From the NCBI GenBank assembly GCA_936924635.1, contig CAKZHP010000139.1, forward strand, positions 1 to 33,752: 33,752 nucleotides of DNA. The letters are read 5' to 3'. Shown here piece by piece: positions 1 through 8,086 of the stretch; positions within the stretch are counted from its first letter, which is position 1; each line of letters opens with the position of its first letter. The notes under the pieces are model-generated. The model was not told the origin of the DNA, ran no database searches, and saw only the letters and a program-made list of their open reading frames with translations. The DNA comes from an uncultured Propionibacteriaceae bacterium. GTDB taxonomy: Bacteria; Actinomycetota; Actinomycetes; Propionibacteriales; Propionibacteriaceae. Made by a program: the position numbers and the translations under genes.

Positions 1-1383
1 GCCGCACCCCCTGCGCCGGCGCCGCCTGGGGCCCCCACCTCCGCGGCACCGAGCGGCACGCTCCCCGGGACCCCCGGCCCCGTGGCTCCTGGCCAGCCCC
101 AGCCCACGGTCGCGACCGTCCCGCCCGCCGCCGGGCAGAACGCGGCGGTGCCCGGCCCGCCGCTGAGCACCAGCCCCGGGCAGCCGGGCCCACGGGTCGA
201 GGGCCTCGGCATCACGGTGTTCGACGCCGCCTGGGTCATCACCCTCCCGGCCGCCATCGCCCTGCTGGGCCTCTCGGGTCTGCCCGCCGCGCAGTTCACC
301 CGGATGTGGCACGACCTACGGGCCGGCACCACCCTCGGCCCACGCATCACCCTGCTGCCGACCCAGTGGGGGCGTACGGACTCGCCGCTGGTGCCCCTGC
401 CGGCGCATCTGGCAACGCCCTATCAGAAGGTCCTGCTGCCCGGCGAGGCGGACCTCCTGATGGCTGGGGAGGTCACCACCGTCCGGGGGCTGGTCCACCC
501 GTGGGCGCAGGTGAAGCACCTGACCACGCCCGCGACGCTCCACGACGCCCTCGGGCTGGGCTTCGCGCTGCACACCCAGGCCGGCTCGGACACCCTCGCC
601 TTCAGCCGGTCGGCCGAGTCGGTCGAGGTGCTGCGTTTCGCCGGCGTCCGGGCCGAGGACCTGATCACCCCCGTGGGCGCCGACGTGACGCTGCCCGCCG
701 GGACGGAGCCGATGCCGCTGGTGCGACGTCACGCCCGCCCCTGGACGGGTCGTGGTGAGGCTCCCGGCTCGACCAGCGGGCACCCGCTCGACGAGCACGA
801 GATCCTCGGCTACGCCAGCGTGGCGGTCCCCCATCTCGCGGAGATCTGGCGCCTGTTCAGCGACGGGCGGGAAGAGTACGTGTCGACGTACAACGCCCGG
901 CACGGGCACTGGGTCGGTCAGGGTCCCGCGGCCGCTCCAGCTGCGGGGCGCCGCATCGAGAACGGCGCGTACGCGGAGCTGCAGGACGGCACCGTCCACC
1001 AGACCGTGACGCTGACGGAGCGGGAGAGCGTGGTGATCGCCTACGGCGTGAGCGCCCCCGACCACTTCCAGAAGGGTCACGACGGGACGTTCCGCCTCGC
1101 TGTCCCCCACGAGTGGATCACGCGGGTCACCGGCGTCACCACCATCGGGACCTGGCGCGGGCTGCCGGTGCAGCTGCTGCGGCGTGCGGGATCGGCGCTC
1201 CTCGTCGACTACGCCGGCGACGACGTGGCGGCAGCGGCCGCGGCGGGGTTCGTCCAGGTCAACCAGGGCGAGTGGCAGCCTCGCTGGGTCGCGCACGCCG
1301 AGGTGGACGACGCCCAGGAGCTGCAGCGGGTCTACCCGCAGCCCTCCAAGGCCGAGCGGACGCTGCTGGAGCCGGCAGGCTGA
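1..1383 (+). CDS. Unrecognised proline-rich protein, 5' partial
   Basis: The reading frame is open to the first base of the window with no stop, so the gene starts upstream. A GTG at 82 is in frame, but it lies inside Pro/Ala/Gly-rich coding sequence and has no clear ribosome site. The first ~60 visible residues are a Pro/Ala/Gly linker. The following ~390 residues look globular. A hydrophobic stretch (FDAAWVITLPAAIALLGLSG) is followed by a mixed alpha/beta region with no motif I know. Codon use fits the rest of the window and the frame runs to a clean TGA, so I regard it as a real gene. It converges on the phosphodiesterase gene to the right. I cannot assign a function. The proline-rich linker suggests a multidomain protein whose N-terminal part lies outside the window. 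Confidence 0.8.
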   Translation, partial: AAPPAPAPPGAPTSAAPSGTLPGTPGPVAPGQPQPTVATVPPAAGQNAAVPGPPLSTSPGQPGPRVEGLGITVFDAAWVITLPAAIALLGLSGLPAAQFTRMWHDLRAGTTLGPRITLLPTQWGRTDSPLVPLPAHLATPYQKVLLPGEADLLMAGEVTTVRGLVHPWAQVKHLTTPATLHDALGLGFALHTQAGSDTLAFSRSAESVEVLRFAGVRAEDLITPVGADVTLPAGTEPMPLVRRHARPWTGRGEAPGSTSGHPLDEHEILGYASVAVPHLAEIWRLFSDGREEYVSTYNARHGHWVGQGPAAAPAAGRRIENGAYAELQDGTVHQTVTLTERESVVIAYGVSAPDHFQKGHDGTFRLAVPHEWITRVTGVTTIGTWRGLPVQLLRRAGSALLVDYAGDDVAAAAAAGFVQVNQGEWQPRWVAHAEVDDAQELQRVYPQPSKAERTLLEPAG

Positions 1384-1386
1384 GCC

Positions 1387-1413
1387 GGGCGGCGACCGCC
1401 CCCGCCTGCGGGG
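1387..1413. terminator. Paired GC hairpins between convergent genes
   Basis: Two short hairpins lie in the 30-bp gap between convergent genes. One has arms GGGCGG and CCGCCC around a 3-nt loop (1387-1401). The other has CCCGC and GCGGG around two bases (about 1402-1413). No T-run follows. Position and symmetry suggest bidirectional termination, but this is inference. Confidence 0.35.
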
Positions 1414-2142
1414 TCAGACCAGCTCCAGCCCCTTGTCCGGGAAGTTGGTGATGATCGCGTCGACCCCCAGCTCCACGGCCTGACGCATCTCGTCGACGTC
1501 GTTGAGGGTCCACGGGTTCACGGCCAGCCCCAGGGCATGCGAGCGCTCCACGGTCTCCGGCACGTACTGCACGTACGCGAACGGTGGGTGAAGGGCCGTC
1601 AGACCGAGACCCTGCGCGTACGCCCAGGGCTCGTGCAGGACGTCGCCGTGCAGCAGACCGAGACCAGATACCCGCTCCTGGGCACCCGACTCGCGCAGAC
1701 CGGCGAGGGAGATGTGGTTGAACGACGAGATCACGACCCTGTCGCCCATGCCGAACTCGTCGACGAGGGCGAGCACGGTCTCCTCCATGCCGGGGTAGGG
1801 CCGCACGCTGTTCTTGAGCTCCACGTTCACGTACATCCCGGTGCCGGCCAAGAGCTCGAACACCTCGTCGAGGGTCGGCACCCGCTCCCCGGCGTACTCG
1901 CTCATGCCGGCGCTCGCGTCGAGCCGGCCGATCTCGTCGAGGGTGTGGTCCTGCACCCAGCCGTGGCCGTCGGTGGTGCGATCCAGGGTCTCGTCGTGGA
2001 TGCAGACGAGGCGGCCGTCGGCGGTGAGCTGCACGTCGAGCTCCACCCCGTGCGCACCCATGGTGCGAGCCAGGGCGAAGGCAGCGAGAGTGTTCTCGGG
2101 CGCGTACGCACTCGCGCCACGGTGCCCCCAGATGGTGGTCAT
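1414..2142 (-). CDS. Glycerophosphodiester phosphodiesterase family protein
   Basis: The predicted 242-residue protein hydrolyses glycerophosphodiesters to an alcohol and glycerol-3-phosphate. It is the size of a cytosolic UgpQ-type enzyme, and no signal peptide is visible. The start MTTIWGHRGASAYAPENT carries the family His-Arg-Gly...Glu-Asn-Thr active-site motif at residues ~7-18. It is followed by ELDVQLTADGRLVCIHDETLDRTTDG, with the Glu/Asp metal ligands and second catalytic His, then VNVELK. The C-terminal NPWTLND and DAIITNFPDKGLE motifs are also typical. I chose the ATG at 2142 because AAGGA lies about 8 bases before it and the HRGA motif then falls at the usual distance from the N-terminus. 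A longer frame to 2187 exists but adds unconserved residues. The gene is monocistronic or last in a leftward unit. Confidence 0.93.
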   Translation of the reverse strand: MTTIWGHRGASAYAPENTLAAFALARTMGAHGVELDVQLTADGRLVCIHDETLDRTTDGHGWVQDHTLDEIGRLDASAGMSEYAGERVPTLDEVFELLAGTGMYVNVELKNSVRPYPGMEETVLALVDEFGMGDRVVISSFNHISLAGLRESGAQERVSGLGLLHGDVLHEPWAYAQGLGLTALHPPFAYVQYVPETVERSHALGLAVNPWTLNDVDEMRQAVELGVDAIITNFPDKGLELV

Positions 2143-2203
2143 GCCGCCATCCTTGCACCCCCTCGCCAGGCGAGGTTCGCTGTCCACCGCCCGCGCCGAG
2201 GCC

Positions 2204-3286
2204 TCAGCGCGGGACGTACTGCGACTTCACGATCTTGGCCGGGAACCCGCCGGACCAGACGTGCTTGTCACCGGCCGTGACCACCGCTGTCGCCCGGACC
2301 TCCACTTCGTGGATGGCGCGTAGCTTGGAGGACTTGGTGAGGCCCTGCGACTCGGCCTCGTCGTCGATGGCCGGCGTGATGTAGACGTCGGAGGTGCGGG
2401 CCGACAGGTCGGTGGCGCAGCGGGGGATGACGATGGTCAGCACCTGGTTCCCGGACACCGGCATCTGCCAGGCGTGCCCGGGGTTGAAGGCGACGCAGGT
2501 GACGCTGACGTTGAACTGCGAGGACAGGCTGGGGTTGGAGTTGTCGAAGGGCGGCTGATACGGCGTGAAGTAGTCGCTCAGAGAGACGCCGGGAGGGACC
2601 TGACCGTTCATGAAGTACGTCTGGACGGCGCCCACCACCCCCGGGTTCGCGGGCGAGATGGTGCCGAGCGGCGAGGCCGGCCTGATGTCGTCGGCCTGGC
2701 CAGCCTCGGCCACGTTGATCCAGGGCTGCCCGTCGCCACGCGCCAGCACCATCACCACCGACGACCCCCCGGCCGGCTCACGCTTGCTCACGGAGAGGAC
2801 GAGCATCTCCAGCCCGCCCTCCTTGCTCCACCCGAGCACGTCGTCGAGCGTGTACGTCACCGGCCCCAGCGGCTGCAGCTTGCCCCGCTTCGCCGCGAGC
2901 GCCACCTCCAGCTGGGCCCGCCAGTCGTCGTACTCGAGCAGGAACCCGCCGTCGGCCAGGGCGTAGTTCTGCTTGTTCGGGGCGTTCGCGCCGACGTTCT
3001 TGCGGTCGTTGTACTCCTTGAGGATCGCCCTGGCCTCGCTGACCGACGGCGCCCGCGGCCCTGCGGGCGCGGTGGACGGCGCCGGGGTCACCGGCGCGGT
3101 GGTCCGCGTGGCCGAGGGTGTGGCGACCGTGGGCGAGGCCGAGGCGCCGTACGGGTCGCTCGGGCCCACCGACCTGCTGACCGGGGCCTGAGGGCTGGCC
3201 ACGCCTCCGCTGGAGGAGCACGCCGAGAGGACGAGGCAGCCAGCCAGGGCCGCAGCGGTCGCTGTCGGTACGAGTCCACGAGCCAT
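2204..3286 (-). CDS. Secreted lipoprotein of unknown function
   Basis: The 360-residue protein starts with a lipoprotein signal peptide: MARG, a hydrophobic core and lipobox LSAC, with the lipidated Cys near residue 23. A Ser/Pro/Thr/Ala linker follows to about residue 85. The folded part (~90-360) begins ARAILKEYNDRKNVGANAPN and has no catalytic motif I recognise. An exact AGGAGG lies 8 bases before the ATG at 3286 and fixes the start; the longer in-frame extension to 3475 lacks such a site. It is divergent from the LGFP/M15 gene across ~190 bp that must hold both promoters. The shared control region and common cell-surface destination suggest, but do not prove, a linked envelope role. Confidence 0.88.
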   Translation of the reverse strand: MARGLVPTATAAALAGCLVLSACSSSGGVASPQAPVSRSVGPSDPYGASASPTVATPSATRTTAPVTPAPSTAPAGPRAPSVSEARAILKEYNDRKNVGANAPNKQNYALADGGFLLEYDDWRAQLEVALAAKRGKLQPLGPVTYTLDDVLGWSKEGGLEMLVLSVSKREPAGGSSVVMVLARGDGQPWINVAEAGQADDIRPASPLGTISPANPGVVGAVQTYFMNGQVPPGVSLSDYFTPYQPPFDNSNPSLSSQFNVSVTCVAFNPGHAWQMPVSGNQVLTIVIPRCATDLSARTSDVYITPAIDDEAESQGLTKSSKLRAIHEVEVRATAVVTAGDKHVWSGGFPAKIVKSQYVPR

Positions 3287-3475
3287 CCGGAGTACCTCCT
3301 GTCGCCCGCCCCCCATGGCGGCTGGCGCCAGGATAGGCGCAGCAGGTGGGCAGCTCGGTGCAACCTGGACAGGTTCCGGGGCGTTGATCTGGAGAGGGCG
3401 AACGCCGGCGACCTCCTGGGCTTGCTGCCCCGACCGGCGCGCGTCTGCCAGGATCACCGGCACAGAGGAGGTCAC

Positions 3476-5671
3476 ATGGCCAGTCGGGTACGCGCAGCGG
3501 GGGCGGCGGTCGTCGTCGCGGTGCTGTGGGCAGCGCAGGTGGCGCAGGGCGCCGAGCCGACGCCCGCACCGGGCCCGGAGACGACCGCGTCGCCGACTCC
3601 GTCGGTCACGGCGACCCCCACTCCGTCGGCAGCCCCGTCCGCCTCCGCCAGCGGCGCGCCGTCGGCCACGGCGCCGGCCAGCACGAACCCGCCGGCCAGC
3701 GCGTCACCATCGGCCACGGTGACGCCGTCGTCTCGGCCCTCCACCCCGGCGGCGACCCCGTCGAGCACGTCCAAGGCGTCCGCCACGCCGTCAGCGGTCA
3801 CTCCTCCGCCTTCCTCGGCCACGCCGTCGGCCACCCCCTCGACCCCGGCTCCGTCGACGCCCGCGCCGTCGACTCCGGCCGCCTCCACCCCGGCCCCGTC
3901 GACGTCGGTGACGGCCGCGGCGGTCGACCCGATCGACGAGCGGTACGCCGCCCTCGGCGGCGCAGCCGGGCCCCTCGGGGCGTACCAGGCGACCGTCAAC
4001 GTGACCGGCGGTCGCTACAAGCAGTACGCGAACGGCCGCATCTACTCCTCGCAGTGGGGCACCTGGGAGGTGCTCGGCCGCGTCTACCAGCGCTACCTGG
4101 CCATCGGGGCGTCCGACGGGGTGCTCGGGTTCCCGTCCGCGCCCCCGGCAGCCACCCGTCAGTCGTTCGCGCAGGGCCTGATGGTGACCTCGCCGCAGGG
4201 CACGTACGAGGTGCGCGGCGGCATCTTCATGCGCTACGTCGCCCTCGGCGAGGAGACCGGCAAGATGGGCGCCCCGCTGGGCCCCGAGCGCCCGTTCGCC
4301 TGGGGCGCCGCGCAGCAGTTCGTCAACGGGTGGGTCTGGTGGAGCTCGGGCACCGGCGCCTGGGAGACGTTCGGCGCCATCTCGCAGATGTACGTCGCCC
4401 TGGGCGGCCCCAGCTCGTCGGTGGGGTTCCCGATGGGCGGTGAGAAGGGCATCCCCGGCGGGTCGACGCAGCCGTTCCAGTTCGGCACGTACTGGTGGTC
4501 GCCCACGACCGGCGCCGTCGCCACCGTCGGCCCGATCGACGCGGAGGTGCGACGGGTCGGTGGGTCGGCGTCCCCGCTCGGGTTCCCGACCGGGGCGCAG
4601 CAGGCGGTCGCCGGCGGCCTCCTGCAGCCCTTCCAGGGAGGTGACGTCGCGTCGTCGTCGGGCACCGGCACGTACGCGGTGTGGGGCGCGATCCGCTCGA
4701 TGTGGCTGGCCTACGGCGGGGTCTCGGGCATCCTCGGGTTCCCGACCGGGCCAGAGACCGGGTCCGGCGGCGGCTCCTACCAGCGCTTCGGCACCGGCAC
4801 CCTGTGGTGGTCGGCGCAGTTCGGCACCGCGCTGACCTGGGGCATCCTCGACTCCCGCTACCGGGAGATCGGCGGCAACCTGTCGGTGCTCGGCACGCCG
4901 ACCGGCGCCGCGTACCAGGTGGGTCAGCACGTCATGCAGAACTTCGTGAACGGCCACTTCGTCTGGACGCCGGGCGTCGGCGCCTGGGAGGTCAGCGGCC
5001 CGATCATGTTCGACTGGGGCGACCACGGTGCGCTGGGCGGCTGGTACGGGTTCCCGGTCGGGCCGGAGTACAGCTATAACGGCGGCCGCCGGCAGGACTT
5101 CAAGGGCGGCTCGCTGCTCTCGGGCGTGGCGCCGATCCTCGACGTGCAGGTGAGCCGGGTCACCGCAGCCGACGTGTGGGCCACCTGGCGCCCCGGCTGC
5201 CCCGTCGGGCCCGACCGGCTGCGCCTGGTGCGGCTGAACTACTGGAGCTTCGACGGCAAGGTGCGGCGCGGCGAGATCATCGTGCGCGACGACATGGTCG
5301 ACAAGATCGCGTACGCGTTCCGGGTCGCGCTCGACGACCGGTTCCCGATCCGGCAGATGTGGCGCGAGGACTACTGGGGCGGCGACAACGTCAAGGTGAT
5401 GGCCGCCGACAACACGTCGGCGTTCAACTGCCGCACGGTGGTCGGCAACCCGAGCCGCATGTCGCCCCACGCGTATGGGACCGCGCTGGACATCAACACG
5501 TACGAGAACCCGTACCTCGCCGACCGCTGGTACCCCAACGCCGACTACGCCGACCGCGGCAACGTCCGCAAGGGGATGCTCTTCGCCTCCACCCCGGTGG
5601 TGGTGGCGCTGCGCAGCCAGGGCTTCAAGTGGGGCGCCAGCTTCGTCGACTACCAGCACTTCGACTACTGA
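3476..5671 (+). CDS. Secreted LGFP-repeat protein with M15 D-Ala-D-Ala carboxypeptidase domain
   Basis: The 731-residue exported protein has a signal peptide (~1-26, probable cleavage after AQG), a long Ser/Thr/Pro/Ala linker (~27-150), and about seven LGFP repeats (~150-545; recurring LGFP/LGAP with WW or WEV strands). A C-terminal M15 metallopeptidase domain (~560-731) follows. LGFP repeats in actinobacteria are associated with cell-envelope anchoring. The M15 domain resembles VanY/peptidase_M15_4, which cleave peptidoglycan stem peptides. The zinc ligands are visible: SPHAYGTALDIN (His and Asp, ~663-674) and YQHFDY at the extreme C-terminus. The upstream AADNTSAFNCR segment is typical of the family. 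The start ATG is fixed by GAGGAGG just upstream; the same frame stays open far to the left, but there it lies antisense to the lipoprotein gene. Predicted to act outside the membrane on the cell wall. Confidence 0.92.
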   Translation: MASRVRAAGAAVVVAVLWAAQVAQGAEPTPAPGPETTASPTPSVTATPTPSAAPSASASGAPSATAPASTNPPASASPSATVTPSSRPSTPAATPSSTSKASATPSAVTPPPSSATPSATPSTPAPSTPAPSTPAASTPAPSTSVTAAAVDPIDERYAALGGAAGPLGAYQATVNVTGGRYKQYANGRIYSSQWGTWEVLGRVYQRYLAIGASDGVLGFPSAPPAATRQSFAQGLMVTSPQGTYEVRGGIFMRYVALGEETGKMGAPLGPERPFAWGAAQQFVNGWVWWSSGTGAWETFGAISQMYVALGGPSSSVGFPMGGEKGIPGGSTQPFQFGTYWWSPTTGAVATVGPIDAEVRRVGGSASPLGFPTGAQQAVAGGLLQPFQGGDVASSSGTGTYAVWGAIRSMWLAYGGVSGILGFPTGPETGSGGGSYQRFGTGTLWWSAQFGTALTWGILDSRYREIGGNLSVLGTPTGAAYQVGQHVMQNFVNGHFVWTPGVGAWEVSGPIMFDWGDHGALGGWYGFPVGPEYSYNGGRRQDFKGGSLLSGVAPILDVQVSRVTAADVWATWRPGCPVGPDRLRLVRLNYWSFDGKVRRGEIIVRDDMVDKIAYAFRVALDDRFPIRQMWREDYWGGDNVKVMAADNTSAFNCRTVVGNPSRMSPHAYGTALDINTYENPYLADRWYPNADYADRGNVRKGMLFASTPVVVALRSQGFKWGASFVDYQHFDY

Positions 5672-5712
5672 CCCGGGAGGGGCCGCACGCCCCCCACCCG
5701 CACTGAACACAT

Positions 5713-5758
5713 GTTCTGTCCAGACCGAAGCGAAATTTCGCTTCGGTCTGCGCAGAAC
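5713..5758. repeat. Perfect 30-bp palindrome with an outer 6-bp stem
   Basis: Bases 5721-5750 are exactly self-complementary (left half CAGACCGAAGCGAAA, right half its reverse complement, no loop). After a 2-nt internal mismatch on each side, GTTCTG (5713-5718) pairs with CAGAAC (5753-5758). The core is clearly less GC-rich than its surroundings. It lies 40 bp after the M15 gene and 80 bp before the M3 gene, between co-directional genes. No T-run follows. It could be a U-tract-less terminator, a large operator or a cruciform-forming element. Confidence 0.85.
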
Positions 5759-5837
5759 GCTTGCTAGGTGGGGTCGAGGTGGGCGCTTGTCGGAGGTGGC
5801 TGCTTGGATGGGGGCCACCACGACCGAAGGAGTCACC

Positions 5838-7886
5838 GTGCCCACCAACCCGCTGCTCGAGAACCCGCGCCTGCCGTTCGCCATCCAGGACTTCGCTGGC
5901 ATCTCCGACGCGCAGTGGCGGGAGGCGATCCTGGAGGGCATGGCCCAGCAGCTGGCCGCGCTCGACGCGCTGGCCACCTCGACCGAGCCGGCGACGGTGG
6001 AGAACGTGGTCGAGGCCTGGGAGACCTCCGGGGTGCTGCTGAACCGCGCCGCCTCCGGGTTCTGGACGCTCAAGAGCGCCGACACCAACGACGAGCGTGA
6101 CGCGATCGAGGAGGAGCTCTCCCCGCTGCTCGCCGCGCACAGCGACGCCATCATGCTGGACCGCCGCCTCCAGGACCGGCTGGAGGCTCTGCAGCAGCGG
6201 GCCGATGCCGGGCAGGTCGAGCTGGACCGGGAGACGGCCTGGGTGGTGTCGGAGCGGCTGCGTGACATCCGCCGCCTCGGCGTCAACCTGCCCGCCGAGG
6301 CGCAGGAGCGGCTCAAGCAGCTCAACGAGCAGATCGCCGTGCTGGAGGCGCGCTGGTCGACCACGGTGGTCGCGGGGCGCAACGCCGCGGCGGTGCACGT
6401 CACCGACGAGGCCGAGCTGGCCGGGCTCACCGAGGCCGATCGCGAGTCGGCCAAGGCGGCGGCCGAGCGGCTCGGCGTCGACGGCTGGGTGCTGGAGCTC
6501 ATCAACACCAGCGGGCAGCCGTTGCTCGACCGGCTGGCCGACCGGTCCGTCCGCGAGCGTCTGTTCCGCGCCTCGGTGACCCGCGGCGACGGCGGCGAGC
6601 ACGACACCCGCGACATCGTGGTCAACCTGGCTCGGCTGCGGTCGGAGCGAGCCACGCTGCTGGGCTTCGACCACCACGCCGCGTTCATCGCCGACGACGG
6701 CTGCGCCAAGACCACCGATGCCGTGAACGCGATCCTGGCCCGGGTGGCCCCGGCTGCCGTCCGCAACGCCGACGCCGAGGCCGAGCCGCTGCGGGCCCGG
6801 CTGGAGGCCGACCACCCCGGCGCCACGTTCGAGCCGTGGGACTGGCAGTTCTACGCCGAGCAGGAGCGGGCTGCGCGGTTCAGCCTGGACGACGAGGTGC
6901 TGCGCCCGTACCTGGACTTCGAGCGCGTCCTGGTCGACGGTGTCTTCGCCGCCGCCACCGAGCTGTACGGCATCACGTTCACCCCGCGCCAGGACCTGGT
7001 CGGCTACACCGACGAGTGCCGGGTGTACGAGGTCAACGACGCCGACGGCCGCTCGATGGCGGCGGTGGTCATCGACCCGTACACGCGGCCCTCCAAGCAG
7101 GGCGGTGCCTGGATGACCTCGCTGGTCGACCAGAACCACCTGCTCGGCGAGCTGCCGGTGGTCACCAACAACTGCAACCTCGTGAAGCCGGCCCCCGGCA
7201 AGCCGACCCTGATGAGCTGGGACAACGTCATCACGCTGTTCCACGAGTTCGGGCACGACCTGCACGGGCTGCTCTCCGACGTGCGGTACGGCTCCCGCTC
7301 CGGCACCTCGACCCCGCGCGACTTCGTCGAGTACCCCTCCCAGGTCAACGAGATGTGGGCGTGGGACCCGGGGATGCTCGCCCGCTACGCCCGCCACCAC
7401 GAGACCGGCGAGCCCGTGCCGACCGAGTGGATCGAGACGCTGCAGAAGGCACGGCACTTCGACGAGGGGTACGCGGGCGTGGAGTCGTTCTCCGCGATGG
7501 TGCTCGACCAGGTGTGGCACCAGACCCCGCTCGACGAGCTGCCGACCAGCGTCGACGAGGTGGTCGAGTTCGAGCGCAAGGCGCTGGAGGCCCACGGGCT
7601 GGCGCACCCGCTGATCCCCCCGCGCTACCGGACCACGTACTTCAGCCACATCTGGGGCGGCGGGTACGCCGCCGGCTACTACTCCTACCTCTGGAGCGAG
7701 GTGATGGACGCCGACACCGTCGCCTGGTTCACCGAGAACGGCGGCATGTCCCGAGCCAACGGCGACCACTTCCGCAAGACACTGCTCAGCCGCGGGGGCT
7801 CGGTCGACGTCATGGACTCCTACCGCGCCTTCCGCGGCAGCGACCCCGACGTCAGCCACCTGCTGAAGCGGCGCGGCCTGGAGTGA
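5838..7886 (+). CDS. M3 family zinc oligopeptidase (Dcp / oligopeptidase A type)
   Basis: The 682-residue soluble metallopeptidase of the thimet-oligopeptidase group cleaves short cytoplasmic peptides, probably in late protein turnover. The zinc motif HEFGHDLHG (~467-475) supplies HExxH, and FVEYPSQVNEMWAW ~27 residues later supplies the third ligand Glu. The C-terminal GGGYAAGYYSYLWSEVMDAD is also typical of Dcp/OpdA proteins, and the length is normal for the family. No signal peptide is seen. I chose the GTG at 5838, giving VPTNPLLENPRLPFA, because AAGGAG sits 5 bases upstream; an in-frame ATG at 5808 has no such site. It is monocistronic: the palindrome lies upstream and a convergent permease gene downstream. 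Dcp and oligopeptidase A cannot be separated from sequence alone. Confidence 0.92.
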   Translation: MPTNPLLENPRLPFAIQDFAGISDAQWREAILEGMAQQLAALDALATSTEPATVENVVEAWETSGVLLNRAASGFWTLKSADTNDERDAIEEELSPLLAAHSDAIMLDRRLQDRLEALQQRADAGQVELDRETAWVVSERLRDIRRLGVNLPAEAQERLKQLNEQIAVLEARWSTTVVAGRNAAAVHVTDEAELAGLTEADRESAKAAAERLGVDGWVLELINTSGQPLLDRLADRSVRERLFRASVTRGDGGEHDTRDIVVNLARLRSERATLLGFDHHAAFIADDGCAKTTDAVNAILARVAPAAVRNADAEAEPLRARLEADHPGATFEPWDWQFYAEQERAARFSLDDEVLRPYLDFERVLVDGVFAAATELYGITFTPRQDLVGYTDECRVYEVNDADGRSMAAVVIDPYTRPSKQGGAWMTSLVDQNHLLGELPVVTNNCNLVKPAPGKPTLMSWDNVITLFHEFGHDLHGLLSDVRYGSRSGTSTPRDFVEYPSQVNEMWAWDPGMLARYARHHETGEPVPTEWIETLQKARHFDEGYAGVESFSAMVLDQVWHQTPLDELPTSVDEVVEFERKALEAHGLAHPLIPPRYRTTYFSHIWGGGYAAGYYSYLWSEVMDADTVAWFTENGGMSRANGDHFRKTLLSRGGSVDVMDSYRAFRGSDPDVSHLLKRRGLE

Positions 7887-7918
7887 CCGGGTGAGCCAGC
7901 TCCACGCCGGTTGAGCAA

Positions 7919-7945
7919 CCATCCCCTGAGGGACGAAGGGGATGG
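7919..7945. terminator. Hairpin between convergent genes
   Basis: Arms CCATCCCCT and AGGGGATGG (9 bp) flank a 9-nt loop, about 30 bp after the M3 peptidase stop. There is no T-run on either strand. It is placed to terminate the rightward gene or act in both directions. Confidence 0.45.
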
Positions 7946-8086
7946 GCGTCGAACCCGCCTTGGTCGAGCGCCTGCGAGACCAGGGCAAGGCCCGCACGCC
8001 CGCCCGCACCCCGTCGACCCTAGATGTGTGTGCGGCGCTCGGCCGGTCTGGTCGGAGCGCCGCACCGTACGCGCCGGGGCCGGCGC

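Noticed and set aside
2474..3475. A 334-codon N-terminal extension of the LGFP/M15 gene
   Set aside because: It lies antisense to the lipoprotein gene; a signal peptide and perfect ribosome site mark the true start at 3476.
5721..5750. Standard rho-independent terminator
   Set aside because: The stem is perfect but no T-run follows on either strand; kept only as a palindrome of unknown role.
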